This document shows positions 33,958-41,669 of a stretch of DNA of 41,669 bases, one piece after another; position 1 is the first letter of the stretch; every line of letters starts with the position of its first letter. The position numbers and the translations under genes were made by a program. The stretch is taken from positions 19,065 to 60,733 of the forward strand of contig JAAUZU010000008.1 of assembly GCA_014804445.1 (NCBI GenBank), in the 5' to 3' direction. Under the pieces are notes generated by a model. The model was not told where the DNA came from, searched no databases, and was given only the letters and a program-made list of their open reading frames with translations. Source of the stretch: Lachnospiraceae bacterium (lineage in GTDB: Bacteria > Bacillota > Clostridia > Lachnospirales > Lachnospiraceae).

Positions 33958-35130
33958 TTATTTGTAGATAGGCTCACGACCTGCCTGTGCAATTGCAATA
34001 AAGGTATGTCCGGTGTTGATTTCGATTTCGTTGCCATCCATATCATAGTATCTGGTAGGTGAGTAATCGTCCTTCTTTTCCCATGTAATCTTGATGCCGC
34101 GTCCCTGTGTAAAGTAATAACCGGTGCGTCCGGAATCATGAACCTGGAAAATCAGGTATTTGTTGTCAGGACGGTACTCCCAGTAGGTATCCTGTACAAT
34201 GATGTTGGTAAAGGCAAGCTGCTCACCTGTCAACTGGTCAACCTGCGGAGAACCATACAGGTACTTCAGGTAGGTGCCGGTCTCTTCGTCATACTCGAAA
34301 GAAGATTTGGTGGTAGTAAAAATCTTGGAAAGATCAACTTCCGTAGCAGTAAAAGAGCCTTTTGCATCTTCAAGCGTGTTTATCTCTGCCATGGGAGCAA
34401 AGTTAAAATGGTCCGGATTCCAATACTGAGCTCTGTGCTCTGTTTCGTAGTTCAGCTTCTGAATTGCTGATGCCAGCTTTGCACCATTGGTATAGCCATT
34501 GTGGATGCTGGGATTAGCCGGATCAGAGCGGTAAAATGCATCACTTCCTACTGCAGGAGCCATCAAATCGGAGGTACCTACGCTGCAGGCGCTCAGGTTA
34601 TTGACATCACTGCGGTTTACAACGTCAACCAGATAAAAAGGACCACCCCAGTGTACAAGGAAAGAATCCCATTCCATGCTCCAGTATGCGTAATAGTCAC
34701 GGCAGCTTCTGATATTGCCGATTTGTTCCAAATCCTGCCAGTCTTCGATGATACCCATCTGACGGGACATTTCGCCTTCTTCCATACACTCGTACAGTAC
34801 GCCGGCAAGACCGATGCCGTACTGGGGCTGAGAGCCTCTATCGGTGGGGAACATAACAGCGATGGGGCGGGCGTTGGCAACTTCCTCATCAATCCATTCA
34901 TTGGTAAGGGAACTGTGTACCATGCCTTCCTGGGGAGGCTGCTCGCTTGGTTTATTATCTTCCGGTTCCGGTGTCTGTGCATCGGAAGGGTCTGGCGTAG
35001 TTACGTCGGTAGAATCCACAGGCTGCACCAAATCGTCAGGACGCTGCGGACCGTCTTTCTTATCGCCGCATCCGCCGAATGCAAGCAGGGCGGACAGGGA
35101 TAATAATAAAAACAGATTATTTCGTTTCAT
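33958..35130 (-). CDS. DUF3048 (YerB-like) lipoprotein
   Basis: The 390-residue protein starts with a lipoprotein-type signal (MKRNNLFLLLSLSALLAFGG before C21) although the residue three before the cysteine is phenylalanine instead of leucine. A linker of about 45 residues rich in P, D, E and Q follows. The rest matches DUF3048: RPIAVMFPTDRGSQPQYGIG early and NPDHFNFAPM and VDLSKIFTTTKSSFEYDEETGTY-type segments later. Its role is unknown; YerB-type proteins are secreted and widespread in spore-formers. It has its own promoter inside the end of the upstream gene. Confidence 0.88.
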   Translation of the reverse strand: MKRNNLFLLLSLSALLAFGGCGDKKDGPQRPDDLVQPVDSTDVTTPDPSDAQTPEPEDNKPSEQPPQEGMVHSSLTNEWIDEEVANARPIAVMFPTDRGSQPQYGIGLAGVLYECMEEGEMSRQMGIIEDWQDLEQIGNIRSCRDYYAYWSMEWDSFLVHWGGPFYLVDVVNRSDVNNLSACSVGTSDLMAPAVGSDAFYRSDPANPSIHNGYTNGAKLASAIQKLNYETEHRAQYWNPDHFNFAPMAEINTLEDAKGSFTATEVDLSKIFTTTKSSFEYDEETGTYLKYLYGSPQVDQLTGEQLAFTNIIVQDTYWEYRPDNKYLIFQVHDSGRTGYYFTQGRGIKITWEKKDDYSPTRYYDMDGNEIEINTGHTFIAIAQAGREPIYK

Positions 35131-35168
35131 GATTAGTCCTCTCTTTCGTTCAAATAATCTTGTGCTTC

Positions 35169-35198
35169 ATTATAGCACATTACAGATAAGAATTGCAA
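35169..35198 (-). promoter_or_regulatory. Promoter of the DUF3048 gene
   Basis: On the minus strand TTGCAA (35198-35193) and a consensus TATAAT (35174-35169) are 18 bp apart. It lies over the last codons of the DUF212 gene, whose TAA stop is part of the -10 box. Confidence 0.8.
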
Positions 35199-35628
35199 TG
35201 ACAATGCCAAGTATAGCGCCAATCAGCACTTGCAGGGGGGTATGTCCCACAAACTCTTTCAGTTTGTCCTGCGGGGACATGTCACTCCCCATATCTGAGA
35301 AAATATCAAGCATTTCATTCAGAACATGAGCCTGAATACCGGTTTCGCGGCGCACTCCCATGGCGTCATACATAACAATGACGGCAAGAATAAAGGAGAT
35401 TGCAAATTCAAAGCTTTGTACACCATATGAAATGCAGGCAGCGGTGGACAGTGCACAGACGGTAGCTGAATGGGAACTTGGCATCCCACCGCCTCCGACC
35501 AGTCGTTCCGCTAAAAATTTCCTGGTTAAAAACATGTGAATTACCGCTTTTATAACCTGTGCCACACACCAGCCGGATATGGCGCAGATAAGTATGTTGT
35601 TTTGAAACAAAGCTGTAAAAAAATCCAT
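35170..35628 (-). CDS. DUF212 (divergent PAP2 family) membrane protein
   Basis: The 152-residue membrane protein belongs to the divergent PAP2/DUF212 family (Bacillus YuiD). It has a GGGGMPSSHSATV segment, the acid-phosphatase-type motif, a second motif MYDAMGVRRETGIQAHVLNE and the closing VGHTPLQVLIGAILG. PAP2 enzymes remove phosphate from lipid or polyprenol phosphates; activity in this divergent branch is not established. The frame extends to 35679 within the upstream AraC gene; the ATG at 35628 with GTGAGG is chosen. It is the second gene of a pair with the AraC regulator, 28 bp apart. Confidence 0.9.
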   Translation of the reverse strand: MDFFTALFQNNILICAISGWCVAQVIKAVIHMFLTRKFLAERLVGGGGMPSSHSATVCALSTAACISYGVQSFEFAISFILAVIVMYDAMGVRRETGIQAHVLNEMLDIFSDMGSDMSPQDKLKEFVGHTPLQVLIGAILGIVIAILICNVL

Positions 35629-35656
35629 ATGGTACCTCACTAACTCTTTTAGTATA

Positions 35657-36490
35657 TCACCACTTTCGTCGGTATTCAAGCGGTGTCATGCTTTCATAAC
35701 GCTTAAAAACCTTAATAAAGTATGAAGATGTCTGGAAACCGCTCTGCAGCGCGATGGCCTCTATGCTGTCCGAAGAAAAACGAAGCCTTGATTTTGCATA
35801 GGAAAGGCGCCTTGCGGTAATATCATTGGTAACGGTAATGCCAAAGAGCCGCTGGTATTCCCGAAGCAGGTGATATTTACTGATATAAAACAGCGCGGAT
35901 AAATCGTCCAACGTCAGTTTTTCCGCATAATGCGCCTCAATGTAGCTGCGGATATCCATAAATTTCTGCGGCACGGGAAAGCCGGCGTGGTTCTGAAAGG
36001 TATCTGAAAAAATCTGGGCAATCAAATCCGTCAGGCACCTGTGGGAAAGCAAATCCGTCAGCGCGTCCTTTTGCTGCTGCAGCCGGTAAAGCTCCTGCAG
36101 GGACTTGATATAGTGCGTAAGCGACGCAGGCGTATACACGGCAGGGCCGTCTCTCTCCGTATACAGACGGTAAAAATCCGAAGCCTGACTGCCGTTAAAA
36201 TGAACCCACATCAGAGACCATGGCTGTGTACGGCTGCTCTCGTGGGAATAGGGCTCAAGGCAGTTAATCCATACGCAGTCGCCTGCATTAAGCTTTCGGG
36301 TACTGCCGTACAGCGTAACGGTGCCACTGCCCTCCGTCACAATAAAAAAAAGATAGGATTCCAGCTTTTCACGGCGGCTGATATGCGGCTCCAGACTCTT
36401 TAAAGTTCCGATTTCCTGCACATATAAATAATGGTTCCTGCTGTAGGAAGACGGGGTGACCAGAATACGCTCCGAGGTGGTTGTTCCCAT
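35657..36490 (-). CDS. AraC-family regulator next to the GDP-sugar cassette
   Basis: The 277-residue regulator has an AraC cupin-type N-terminal half (GSGTVTLYGSTRKLNAGDCVW) and a C-terminal double helix-turn-helix with LTLDDLSALFYISKYHLLRE and the closing QTSSYFIKVFKRYESMTPLEYR. The frame extends to 36514, but ATG 36490 has GAGG six bases upstream. It is transcribed divergently from gmd through overlapping promoters and precedes the DUF212 gene. It could regulate either the GDP-sugar genes or a distant target; the ligand is unknown. Confidence 0.87.
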   Translation of the reverse strand: MGTTTSERILVTPSSYSRNHYLYVQEIGTLKSLEPHISRREKLESYLFFIVTEGSGTVTLYGSTRKLNAGDCVWINCLEPYSHESSRTQPWSLMWVHFNGSQASDFYRLYTERDGPAVYTPASLTHYIKSLQELYRLQQQKDALTDLLSHRCLTDLIAQIFSDTFQNHAGFPVPQKFMDIRSYIEAHYAEKLTLDDLSALFYISKYHLLREYQRLFGITVTNDITARRLSYAKSRLRFSSDSIEAIALQSGFQTSSYFIKVFKRYESMTPLEYRRKW

Positions 36491-36558
36491 AATCATCCTC
36501 ATTTCTGTATACATTTTGACAATAGCAATATTTTACCATTTAAAAGCAATAAAATGAA

Positions 36559-36587
36559 TTGTCATAGCTATTATACAATAGTATACT
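36559..36587 (+). promoter_or_regulatory. Promoter of gmd
   Basis: TTGTCA (36559-36564) and TATACT (36582-36587) are 17 bp apart, giving a leader of about 64 nt. A second candidate, TTGACA at 36516-36521 with TTTAAA 17 bp downstream, is also present. Confidence 0.72.
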
Positions 36588-36598
36588 CTGTTTGGAAA
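36570..36598 (-). promoter_or_regulatory. Promoter of the AraC regulator, overlapping the gmd promoter
   Basis: On the minus strand TTTCCA (36598-36593) and a consensus TATAAT (36575-36570) are 17 bp apart. It overlaps the gmd promoter, so only one polymerase could bind at a time. Confidence 0.68.
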
Positions 36599-36657
36599 TA
36601 TGAAAAATTTTGTAATTTAAGTTTTATGACTGGACAATCACAGGAAAGGAAAATATA

Positions 36658-37740
36658 ATGATGAGTAAAACAGCGTTAATTACAGGCGTATCGGGACAGG
36701 ATGGTTCTTATCTGGCGGAGTTTCTGCTGGAGCAGGGATACGAGGTGCACGGACTGGTGCGGCGGCACAGTACGGAAAATCTGGACAGGCTGCGGGGCGT
36801 TCTGCATTCGGACTATTATAATAAGAAATTTTTTCTGCATTACGCGGATATGACGGATTCCAGCAATATGCACCGTCTCGTTACGGAAATCTGCCCTGAT
36901 GAGGTTTATAACCTTGCGGCGCAGTCCCATGTGGGTATTTCGTTTGAGGTGCCGGAATATACTGCTGAAGCGACTGGTGTGGGTACCCTGAAGCTGTTGG
37001 AGGCTTTGCGGATATGGGGAGGAAAATTCCGGTTTTATCAGGCGTCTACCTCGGAGCTCTTCGGCGGGCTGCCGGAGACAGCGCCCCAGAGCGAAAAAAC
37101 CCCGTTTTATCCCAAAAGTCCCTACGGTGTGGCAAAGCTGTATTCCTACTGGATAACAGTCAACTACAGGGAATCCTATGGCATGTATGCAGTGAACGGG
37201 ATTCTGTTTAATCATGAATCGCCCAGAAGAGGCGAAAATTTTGTGACCCGAAAGATTACGCTTGCCATTGCCAACATGGTTGCCGGCAAGCAGGAAAAGC
37301 TGTCCCTCGGCAATATGGACGCAAAAAGAGACTGGGGATTTGCAGGCGATTATGTAAAGGGAATGTGGAAAATGCTGCAGCAGGAAACACCGGAGGATTA
37401 TGTGCTGGCAACCGGAGAAACGCATACGGTGCGCGAGTTTGTGACGGAAGCATTCTCCAATCTGGGGATAGAGGTCCGTTTTGAAGGAAAAGGTTTGGAG
37501 GAAAAGGGATATGACGCGGCGACCGGCAGGCTGCTGGTGGATGTAGACCCTGCTTTTTACCGGCCGGCAGAGGTAGAATATCTGTGGGGCGATGCCTCCA
37601 AAGCGAAGCGTCAGCTTGGCTGGGAACGCGAAGTAAACTTTAAGGAACTGACAGCCATGATGATGAATGCGGATATGCTTCAAATTGCAGGCATGGACTG
37701 TGAGACATACAGACAAAAACAGAAAGAAGCAGCATGTTAA
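36658..37740 (+). CDS. gmd: GDP-mannose 4,6-dehydratase
   Basis: Gmd converts GDP-mannose to GDP-4-keto-6-deoxymannose, the first step to GDP-fucose, in the cytoplasm. The 360-residue short-chain dehydrogenase has the NADP-binding start [17 protein letters not shown], the catalytic Y156/K160 in YGVAK, and T131-S132-E133 of the active site. The RRHST loop near 35-39 contacts NADP. It starts with two ATG codons; either may be used, with AGGAAAGG upstream. It is first in a four-gene cassette whose next gene encodes the following enzyme. Confidence 0.95.
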   Translation: MMSKTALITGVSGQDGSYLAEFLLEQGYEVHGLVRRHSTENLDRLRGVLHSDYYNKKFFLHYADMTDSSNMHRLVTEICPDEVYNLAAQSHVGISFEVPEYTAEATGVGTLKLLEALRIWGGKFRFYQASTSELFGGLPETAPQSEKTPFYPKSPYGVAKLYSYWITVNYRESYGMYAVNGILFNHESPRRGENFVTRKITLAIANMVAGKQEKLSLGNMDAKRDWGFAGDYVKGMWKMLQQETPEDYVLATGETHTVREFVTEAFSNLGIEVRFEGKGLEEKGYDAATGRLLVDVDPAFYRPAEVEYLWGDASKAKRQLGWEREVNFKELTAMMMNADMLQIAGMDCETYRQKQKEAAC

Positions 37741-37743
37741 GAA

Positions 37744-37770
37744 TTCTGTACTGACAAAGGGAGTACAGAA
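37744..37770 (+). other. Hairpin between gmd and fcl
   Basis: TTCTGTACT (37744-37752) and AGTACAGAA (37762-37770) form a perfect 9-bp stem with a 9-nt loop, directly before the fcl ribosome site. No T tract follows, so it is more likely an mRNA stability or translation element than a terminator. Confidence 0.5.
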
Positions 37771-37787
37771 ATGGAGGAAAGGCACAG

Positions 37788-38741
37788 ATGGGAGCGGGGA
37801 TACAGAAGACAGATAAGATATATGTAGCGGGACACCACGGACTGGTGGGAAGCGCCATCGTCAGAAATCTCAGGGAAAAAGGGTATCAAAATATTATCGG
37901 GAGAAGCCACAGTGAGCTTGATTTGACGAATCAGGCGCAGGTAAGTGCGTTTTTCAAAGCGGAAGCGCCGGATGTGGTAGTGCTTGCCGCGGCAAAGGTG
38001 GGCGGCATCAATGCCAACAATACCGCACCCGCAGATTTTGCCCTTGAGAATATGCAGATACAGTGCAACGTGATTAAGAGTGCGCATGATGCAGGCGTCA
38101 AAAAGCTGCTCTTTTTGGGAAGCACCTGCATTTATCCGAAGCTGGCGCCACAGCCGATTCCGGAGAGCGCGCTGCTTACGGGGCCTTTGGAGCAGACCAA
38201 TGAAGCCTATGCCATCGCCAAAATTTCAGGTCTCATGATGTGCCGCTTCTTTAAAAGGCAGTATGGCGATAATTTTATAAGCTGTATGCCGACCAATCTG
38301 TATGGACCGCATGACAATTACGACTTGAATGGCTCCCATGTGCTGCCCGCCATGATTCGAAAGTTTCATGAAGCATCATGTGAGGGAAAGCCTTTCGTGG
38401 AATTGTGGGGAACGGGTTCGCCGCTGCGTGAGTTTTTGTATGTGGATGATATGGCGGATGCTTGCGTGTTCCTGTTGGAACACTATGATGGCGAGGAACA
38501 TGTGAACATCGGAACCGGCAAAGAAATTACCATACGGGAGCTTGCGGAAAAAGTAAAGGCAGTTACGGGATATGAGGGTGAAATCCATTGGAATGACAGT
38601 ATGCCGGATGGTACGCCGAGAAAGCTGACTGATGTTACGAAGCTGCATGAGCTGGGATGGCAGCATAAAGTGGAACTTGATGAAGGGATTGAACTTGCCT
38701 ACAAGTGGTTTGTGGAGAATGAAGGAGAAGCCAGACGTTAA
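37788..38741 (+). CDS. fcl: GDP-L-fucose synthase
   Basis: Fcl is the epimerase/reductase that turns the Gmd product into GDP-L-fucose. The 317-residue protein has the NADP motif [12 protein letters not shown], the GSTCIYP segment (111-117) and the catalytic pair Y141/K145 in YAIAK, as well as [10 protein letters not shown] and a C-terminal segment [13 protein letters not shown] typical of the family. GGAGGAAAGG precedes the ATG. With Gmd it completes the de novo GDP-fucose pathway from GDP-mannose, which the next gene supplies. Confidence 0.95.
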   Translation: MGAGIQKTDKIYVAGHHGLVGSAIVRNLREKGYQNIIGRSHSELDLTNQAQVSAFFKAEAPDVVVLAAAKVGGINANNTAPADFALENMQIQCNVIKSAHDAGVKKLLFLGSTCIYPKLAPQPIPESALLTGPLEQTNEAYAIAKISGLMMCRFFKRQYGDNFISCMPTNLYGPHDNYDLNGSHVLPAMIRKFHEASCEGKPFVELWGTGSPLREFLYVDDMADACVFLLEHYDGEEHVNIGTGKEITIRELAEKVKAVTGYEGEIHWNDSMPDGTPRKLTDVTKLHELGWQHKVELDEGIELAYKWFVENEGEARR

Positions 38742-38779
38742 GAAGTGCAGGCGGCGCCTGTGATATGCGGGGTGCATGA

Positions 38780-39847
38780 ATGAAGGTATATGGAGTGATT
38801 ATGGCAGGCGGCGGCGGAACCCGCTTCTGGCCCCTGAGCAGAAAAGAGCTGCCTAAGCAGTTTTTAAATCTGTCGGGAAAAGATATTCTGGTAAACGAGA
38901 CTTATGACCGCTTAAAGCAGGTTGCGGCGGCCGAGGATATTTTTGTGGTTACCAACACGCTTTATGCGGAAAAGACACTTGCCATGATGGAAGGAAGGGT
39001 TGAAAAAAGTCATATACTGGCGGAACCGGCAGCGCGTAACACCGCTGCCTGTATTGGTTATGCCGCCATGGAGATACTGAAAAAGTACGGGGACGGCATC
39101 ATGTGCGTTATGCCCTCCGACCATTATATCCGGGACGTAAACAGCTATGCTGATACGGTAAGACGCGGCGTGACGCTGGCAGAGGAAAAGGACGGACTCA
39201 TTACCATCGGCATAAGGCCTGAGTATCCGGCGACCGGTTATGGCTATATCAGAAATACGCCTGTTGCAGAAGAGGATTACCGGCTGGTGGAGGAATTTGT
39301 AGAAAAGCCGGAGGAAGAAACGGCGGCTTTTTATCTGGCGGAGGGCTGTTATGCATGGAACAGCGGCATGTACATCTGGAAGGCCTCGCGGATTCTTGAC
39401 TGGTTTCAAAAACTTCTGCCCGATATTTATGGTTATCTGGCTGCAATCGGAAACGCCATGGGGACTGACAGGGAGCGCAAGGCGATAGAGGAAATTTATC
39501 CTAAAATTCCTAAAATATCCATAGATTACGGCATTATGGAACGTGCCGGTGGCGTGCTGATGCTGGAAGGAAATTTCGGCTGGAGCGATATTGGCAGTCT
39601 GGACGCGCTGGAGGTACTGCACAAAAAGGATGCAAAGGGAAACGTAGGCGTGGGCAGTCATATAATGATGGACACGGAAAGAACAATCTGCTATAGTGAA
39701 AATAAATTAATCGCCGTTGCTTATGTAAAGGATTTGATTGTAGTGGAGTCCAAGGACGCCATTCTGATTTGTCCGAGACAGCGGGCACAGGAGGTTAAAA
39801 AACTGGTTGATTTTTTGGAGGAACAGGGAAAATCGGACTACCTGTAA
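38780..39847 (+). CDS. manC: Mannose-1-phosphate guanylyltransferase
   Basis: ManC makes GDP-mannose from mannose-1-phosphate and GTP. The 355-residue protein has the nucleotide loop GGGGTRFWPLSRKELPKQF, VMPSDHYI and FVEKPEEETA, all standard. It lacks the phosphomannose isomerase half found in longer bifunctional enzymes, so mannose-1-phosphate must come from other genes. It lies 38 bp after fcl. The substrate made here feeds gmd, so the three genes form a complete GDP-mannose to GDP-fucose unit. The ribosome site is weak. Confidence 0.95.
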   Translation: MKVYGVIMAGGGGTRFWPLSRKELPKQFLNLSGKDILVNETYDRLKQVAAAEDIFVVTNTLYAEKTLAMMEGRVEKSHILAEPAARNTAACIGYAAMEILKKYGDGIMCVMPSDHYIRDVNSYADTVRRGVTLAEEKDGLITIGIRPEYPATGYGYIRNTPVAEEDYRLVEEFVEKPEEETAAFYLAEGCYAWNSGMYIWKASRILDWFQKLLPDIYGYLAAIGNAMGTDRERKAIEEIYPKIPKISIDYGIMERAGGVLMLEGNFGWSDIGSLDALEVLHKKDAKGNVGVGSHIMMDTERTICYSENKLIAVAYVKDLIVVESKDAILICPRQRAQEVKKLVDFLEEQGKSDYL

Positions 39848-39866
39848 ACCAATATGGAGTATTCAT

Positions 39867-40796
39867 ATGAAGTTGTTAAGCGTGATCGTACCTTGCTACA
39901 ATGAGGAGGAAAATGTTCCTTTTTTCTATGAGGAATTTATCAAAAACGAAGCCTTTTTTAAGGAAAAGGAAATAGAGTGGGAGCTTGTGTATGTGGATGA
40001 CGGTTCTAAGGACGGAACGGTGGCGGAAGCAAAGAAGCTTCATGAGAAGGATGGAAGGGTGCATCTGCTTTCTTTTTCGCGTAATTTCGGAAAAGAGGCG
40101 GCCATGTATGCAGGGCTGAACAGGGCGAAGGGTGACTATGTTGTGCTTATGGATGCGGATTTACAGGACCCGCCGTCACTCCTGCCCGAGATGCTTTCCT
40201 ACATGGAGCAGGGGTATGATTCCGTGGCGACCAGAAGGGTGAGCCGCAAGGGAGAACCGCCCATCCGCTCTTTTTTTGCCCGTATGTTTTATCGCCTGAT
40301 GAAACGGATTTCCAAGACAGAGATTATGGATGGGGCAAGGGACTACCGTATGATGACAAGGCAGATGGTAGACGCGATTTTGGAAATGAAGGAGTATAAC
40401 CGTTTTACAAAGGGTATTTTTGGCTGGGTGGGATTTCAGACCAAGTGGCTGGAATATGAAAATGTGGAGCGCAAAAAAGGAGAAACCAAGTGGAATTTCT
40501 GGAAACTTCTTTTGTATTCTATTGAAGGAATCACTGCTTTTTCCACAGTTCCGCTTTCCTTTGCTGCTGTTATGGGCGTGCTGTTCTGCGTGCTGGCTTT
40601 TATACTGATTCTGTTTATTGTAATCAGAACCTTGATTTTCGGAGATCCGGTTTCGGGCTGGCCTTCGTTGGTATGTATTATTTCCCTGATTAGCGGCGTA
40701 CAGCTTTTCTGTCTGGGAATTGTGGGACAATATCTGGCAAAAACCTACATGGAAGTCAAAAAAAGACCCATATATTTGCTGAAGGAAGAAGTTTAA
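39867..40796 (+). CDS. GT2 glycosyltransferase, polyprenol-phosphate sugar type (GtrB/DPM1-like)
   Basis: The 309-residue enzyme has a cytoplasmic GT2 domain with VDDGSKDGT (43-51) and DADLQDPP (96-103), followed by two C-terminal membrane helices at about 228-255 and 265-288. This layout is that of GtrB/YkcC enzymes, which load a sugar from a nucleotide donor onto undecaprenyl phosphate. The frame is open back to 39807; ATG 39867 is chosen because GGAG lies seven bases upstream and the family starts MKLLSVIVPCYNEEE. The neighbouring GDP-mannose genes suggest a mannose-type donor, but UDP-glucose is equally usual in the family. Confidence 0.9.
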   Translation: MKLLSVIVPCYNEEENVPFFYEEFIKNEAFFKEKEIEWELVYVDDGSKDGTVAEAKKLHEKDGRVHLLSFSRNFGKEAAMYAGLNRAKGDYVVLMDADLQDPPSLLPEMLSYMEQGYDSVATRRVSRKGEPPIRSFFARMFYRLMKRISKTEIMDGARDYRMMTRQMVDAILEMKEYNRFTKGIFGWVGFQTKWLEYENVERKKGETKWNFWKLLLYSIEGITAFSTVPLSFAAVMGVLFCVLAFILILFIVIRTLIFGDPVSGWPSLVCIISLISGVQLFCLGIVGQYLAKTYMEVKKRPIYLLKEEV

Positions 40797-40851
40797 AATC
40801 AAAAGCACAGTTAAACTTTCGATATTCGCGGTGAATAATGGGGCAGGTCTC

Positions 40852-40880
40852 TTCCAAAATGTTCTTAAATGTGCTAGGAT
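40852..40880 (+). promoter_or_regulatory. Weak candidate promoter of the Spo0A-domain gene
   Basis: TTCCAA (40852-40857) and TAGGAT (40875-40880) are 17 bp apart in the 136-bp gap. Both boxes are poor matches, so this is tentative. Confidence 0.3.
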
Positions 40881-40932
40881 GCATATGTAATCGCATGAAT
40901 GGGCAGCAATCGACATGAAGGAAGGGATTTAA

Positions 40933-41310
40933 ATGGATATTGTTACGATTAACGACACTGAACTTGAAAGGTACATTACGGAGGTAATGCTTGATATAGG
41001 AGTTCCGGCGCATTTGCGGGGCTACTATTATCTGCGTGCCGCTATATTGATGACAGGACGGGACATAGAGGTGGTCACCAGTGTGACAAAGCTGATGTAT
41101 CCGGTGATAGCCAGACATTTTAAGACAACTGACCAAAAGGTAGAACGTGCCATTCGTAACGCCATAGAGGTTTCATGGGAAAGAGGCAATACGCAGACCT
41201 TTGAAAAATTATTTGGCTACTCAATTCAGGACGGTAAAACCAGACCGACAAACAGCGAGTACATTGCAAGAATTGCAGATAAAATCAGACTGGATATAAA
41301 GGCGATGTAA
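40933..41310 (+). CDS. Stand-alone Spo0A C-terminal DNA-binding domain protein
   Basis: The 125-residue protein matches only the C-terminal effector domain of the sporulation regulator Spo0A. Recognisable parts are IGVPAHLRGYYYLRAAI, the helix-turn-helix region ITKLMYPVIARHF-like with VERAIRNAIEVSWERG, and FGYSIQDGKTRPTNSEYIA followed by IRLD. The N-terminal phospho-acceptor receiver of full-length Spo0A is missing, and the gap upstream contains no remnant of it. The ATG has GAAGGGA upstream. It could bind 0A-type sites constitutively or compete with Spo0A. It is a single-gene unit ending at a strong terminator. Confidence 0.88.
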   Translation: MDIVTINDTELERYITEVMLDIGVPAHLRGYYYLRAAILMTGRDIEVVTSVTKLMYPVIARHFKTTDQKVERAIRNAIEVSWERGNTQTFEKLFGYSIQDGKTRPTNSEYIARIADKIRLDIKAM

Positions 41311-41371
41311 TATAGAAAATCGGTATCAATAGTAAAACGGCAATGTGAACCGGTCCGTTCGACGATTGCAC

Positions 41372-41406
41372 AAGGCAGCAGGAAGTATCTTCCTGCTGCC
41401 TTTTTG
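41372..41406 (+). terminator. Intrinsic terminator of the Spo0A-domain gene
   Basis: A perfect 14-bp stem (41372-41385 with 41389-41402, core GGCAGCAGGAAG) with a 3-nt loop is followed by T residues. Confidence 0.95.
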
Positions 41407-41426
41407 TAATATGGATTTCTATTTTG

Positions 41427-41455
41427 TTGTGCTTGTGATAAAAATATGGTAAAAT
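41427..41455 (+). promoter_or_regulatory. Promoter of the last, truncated gene
   Basis: TTGTGC (41427-41432) and TAAAAT (41450-41455) are 17 bp apart, with TG at 41447-41448 as an extended -10. The gene starts 27 bp downstream of the -10. Confidence 0.65.
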
Positions 41456-41481
41456 TGGGAAGAATTTATCTGGAGGGCACA

Positions 41482-41669
41482 ATGCAGAAAACGACATCGG
41501 AAGAGCTGATAGAGGGAAGTCTGATAGTGATCGGGCTGGCGGAAGCCGCCCATCTGGCGGCGCTTTTTTTAAAACTGCCGCTTCAGACCTGCGCGTGGAT
41601 TATGGCGGTATTATTTATACTTGCGCTTGCGGCAGCAGTCTGCCCATGGGTGATTCGCCGGATCATCCG
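41482..41669 (+). CDS. N-terminal part of an unidentified membrane protein (cut by window end)
   Basis: An ATG with TGGAGGG upstream opens a frame that runs to the window edge, 62 codons. The product begins MQKTTSEELIEGSLIVIGLA, has a first hydrophobic stretch around 14-31 and a clear membrane helix at about 37-57, followed by a basic turn (RRII). The family cannot be recognised from this fragment. It has its own promoter and follows a strong terminator, so it starts a new transcription unit. Confidence 0.7.
   Translation, partial: MQKTTSEELIEGSLIVIGLAEAAHLAALFLKLPLQTCAWIMAVLFILALAAAVCPWVIRRII

Noticed and set aside
36676..37785. 369-residue minus-strand open frame opposite gmd
   Set aside because: The translation is rich in His, Cys, Arg and Phe without any domain, as expected for a shadow frame of the well supported gmd gene.
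40789..40818. 8-bp inverted repeat AAGTTTAA/TTAAACTT after the GT2 gene
   Set aside because: It is short, AT-only in most positions and not followed by a T run, so it is not a credible terminator.
40818..41364. Three sequences one base away from the 0A box TTCGACA (near 40818, 40909 and 41358)
   Set aside because: Single-mismatch 7-mers are expected by chance at about this density, and none lies at a convincing distance from a good promoter.
1..41669. Search by eye for CRISPR arrays, insertion sequences, phage genes and rRNA
   Set aside because: No regularly spaced direct repeats, transposase, integrase or phage structural proteins and no rRNA-like stretch were seen.

Overview
The window reads as a chromosomal segment from a motile, Gram-positive, low-to-mid GC Clostridia, most likely a member of the Lachnospiraceae. 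The evidence is a type III glutamine synthetase, an acyl-ACP thioesterase of the gut-Firmicutes type, conserved Bacillota gene blocks (ftsE-ftsX-peptidase-ctp, mbl-flhO-flhP, comF-yvyF, cdaA-cdaR-glmM), a Spo0A-type DNA-binding domain, a Gram-positive LexA box, strong AGGAGG-type ribosome sites and a GH26 mannanase. Assignment below family level cannot be made from the sequence alone.

Layout. 1-5.9 kb: the tail of a U32 peptidase; glnN behind a leader carrying a transcription terminator; a convergent tRNA-Gln(CUG) with its own promoter and terminator; then an operon of a CAAX-type membrane protease, an acyl-ACP thioesterase, a CvfB-like S1 protein and a small YjfB-family protein. 6.1-13.0 kb: a PucR/CdaR-type regulator, then a cell-wall remodelling operon (ftsE, ftsX, coiled-coil M23 peptidase, S41 protease) ending in a large membrane protein resembling GT-C glycosyltransferases. 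13.0-16.4 kb: an accessory patch with a frameshifted small gene, a second small coding remnant, a GH26 mannanase lipoprotein, a CE1-like esterase and a divergent AraC regulator.

16.4-21.7 kb: uvrB behind a LexA box, then uvrA, separated by a 138-bp element with perfect 22-bp inverted ends. 21.8-24.9 kb: mbl and three flagellar rod genes. 24.9-33.9 kb: a long co-directional run of recD2, comF, yvyF, two uncharacterised membrane proteins, cdaA, cdaR, glmM and ptsH, joining DNA uptake/recombination, c-di-AMP signalling and peptidoglycan precursor supply. 34.0-36.5 kb (minus strand): a DUF3048 lipoprotein, a DUF212/PAP2-like membrane protein and an AraC regulator. 36.7-40.8 kb: a GDP-mannose/GDP-fucose cassette (gmd, fcl, manC) with a polyprenol-phosphate-type glycosyltransferase, transcribed divergently from the AraC gene through overlapping promoters. 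40.9-41.7 kb: a stand-alone Spo0A C-terminal domain and the start of a membrane protein cut by the window edge.

Most of the window is conserved core genome. The parts that merit a second look are the structured uvrB-uvrA spacer element, the receiver-less Spo0A domain, the two unnamed membrane proteins next to cdaA, the glnN leader, and the broken small genes beside the mannanase cluster. No CRISPR array, insertion sequence, rRNA or clear prophage gene was seen.
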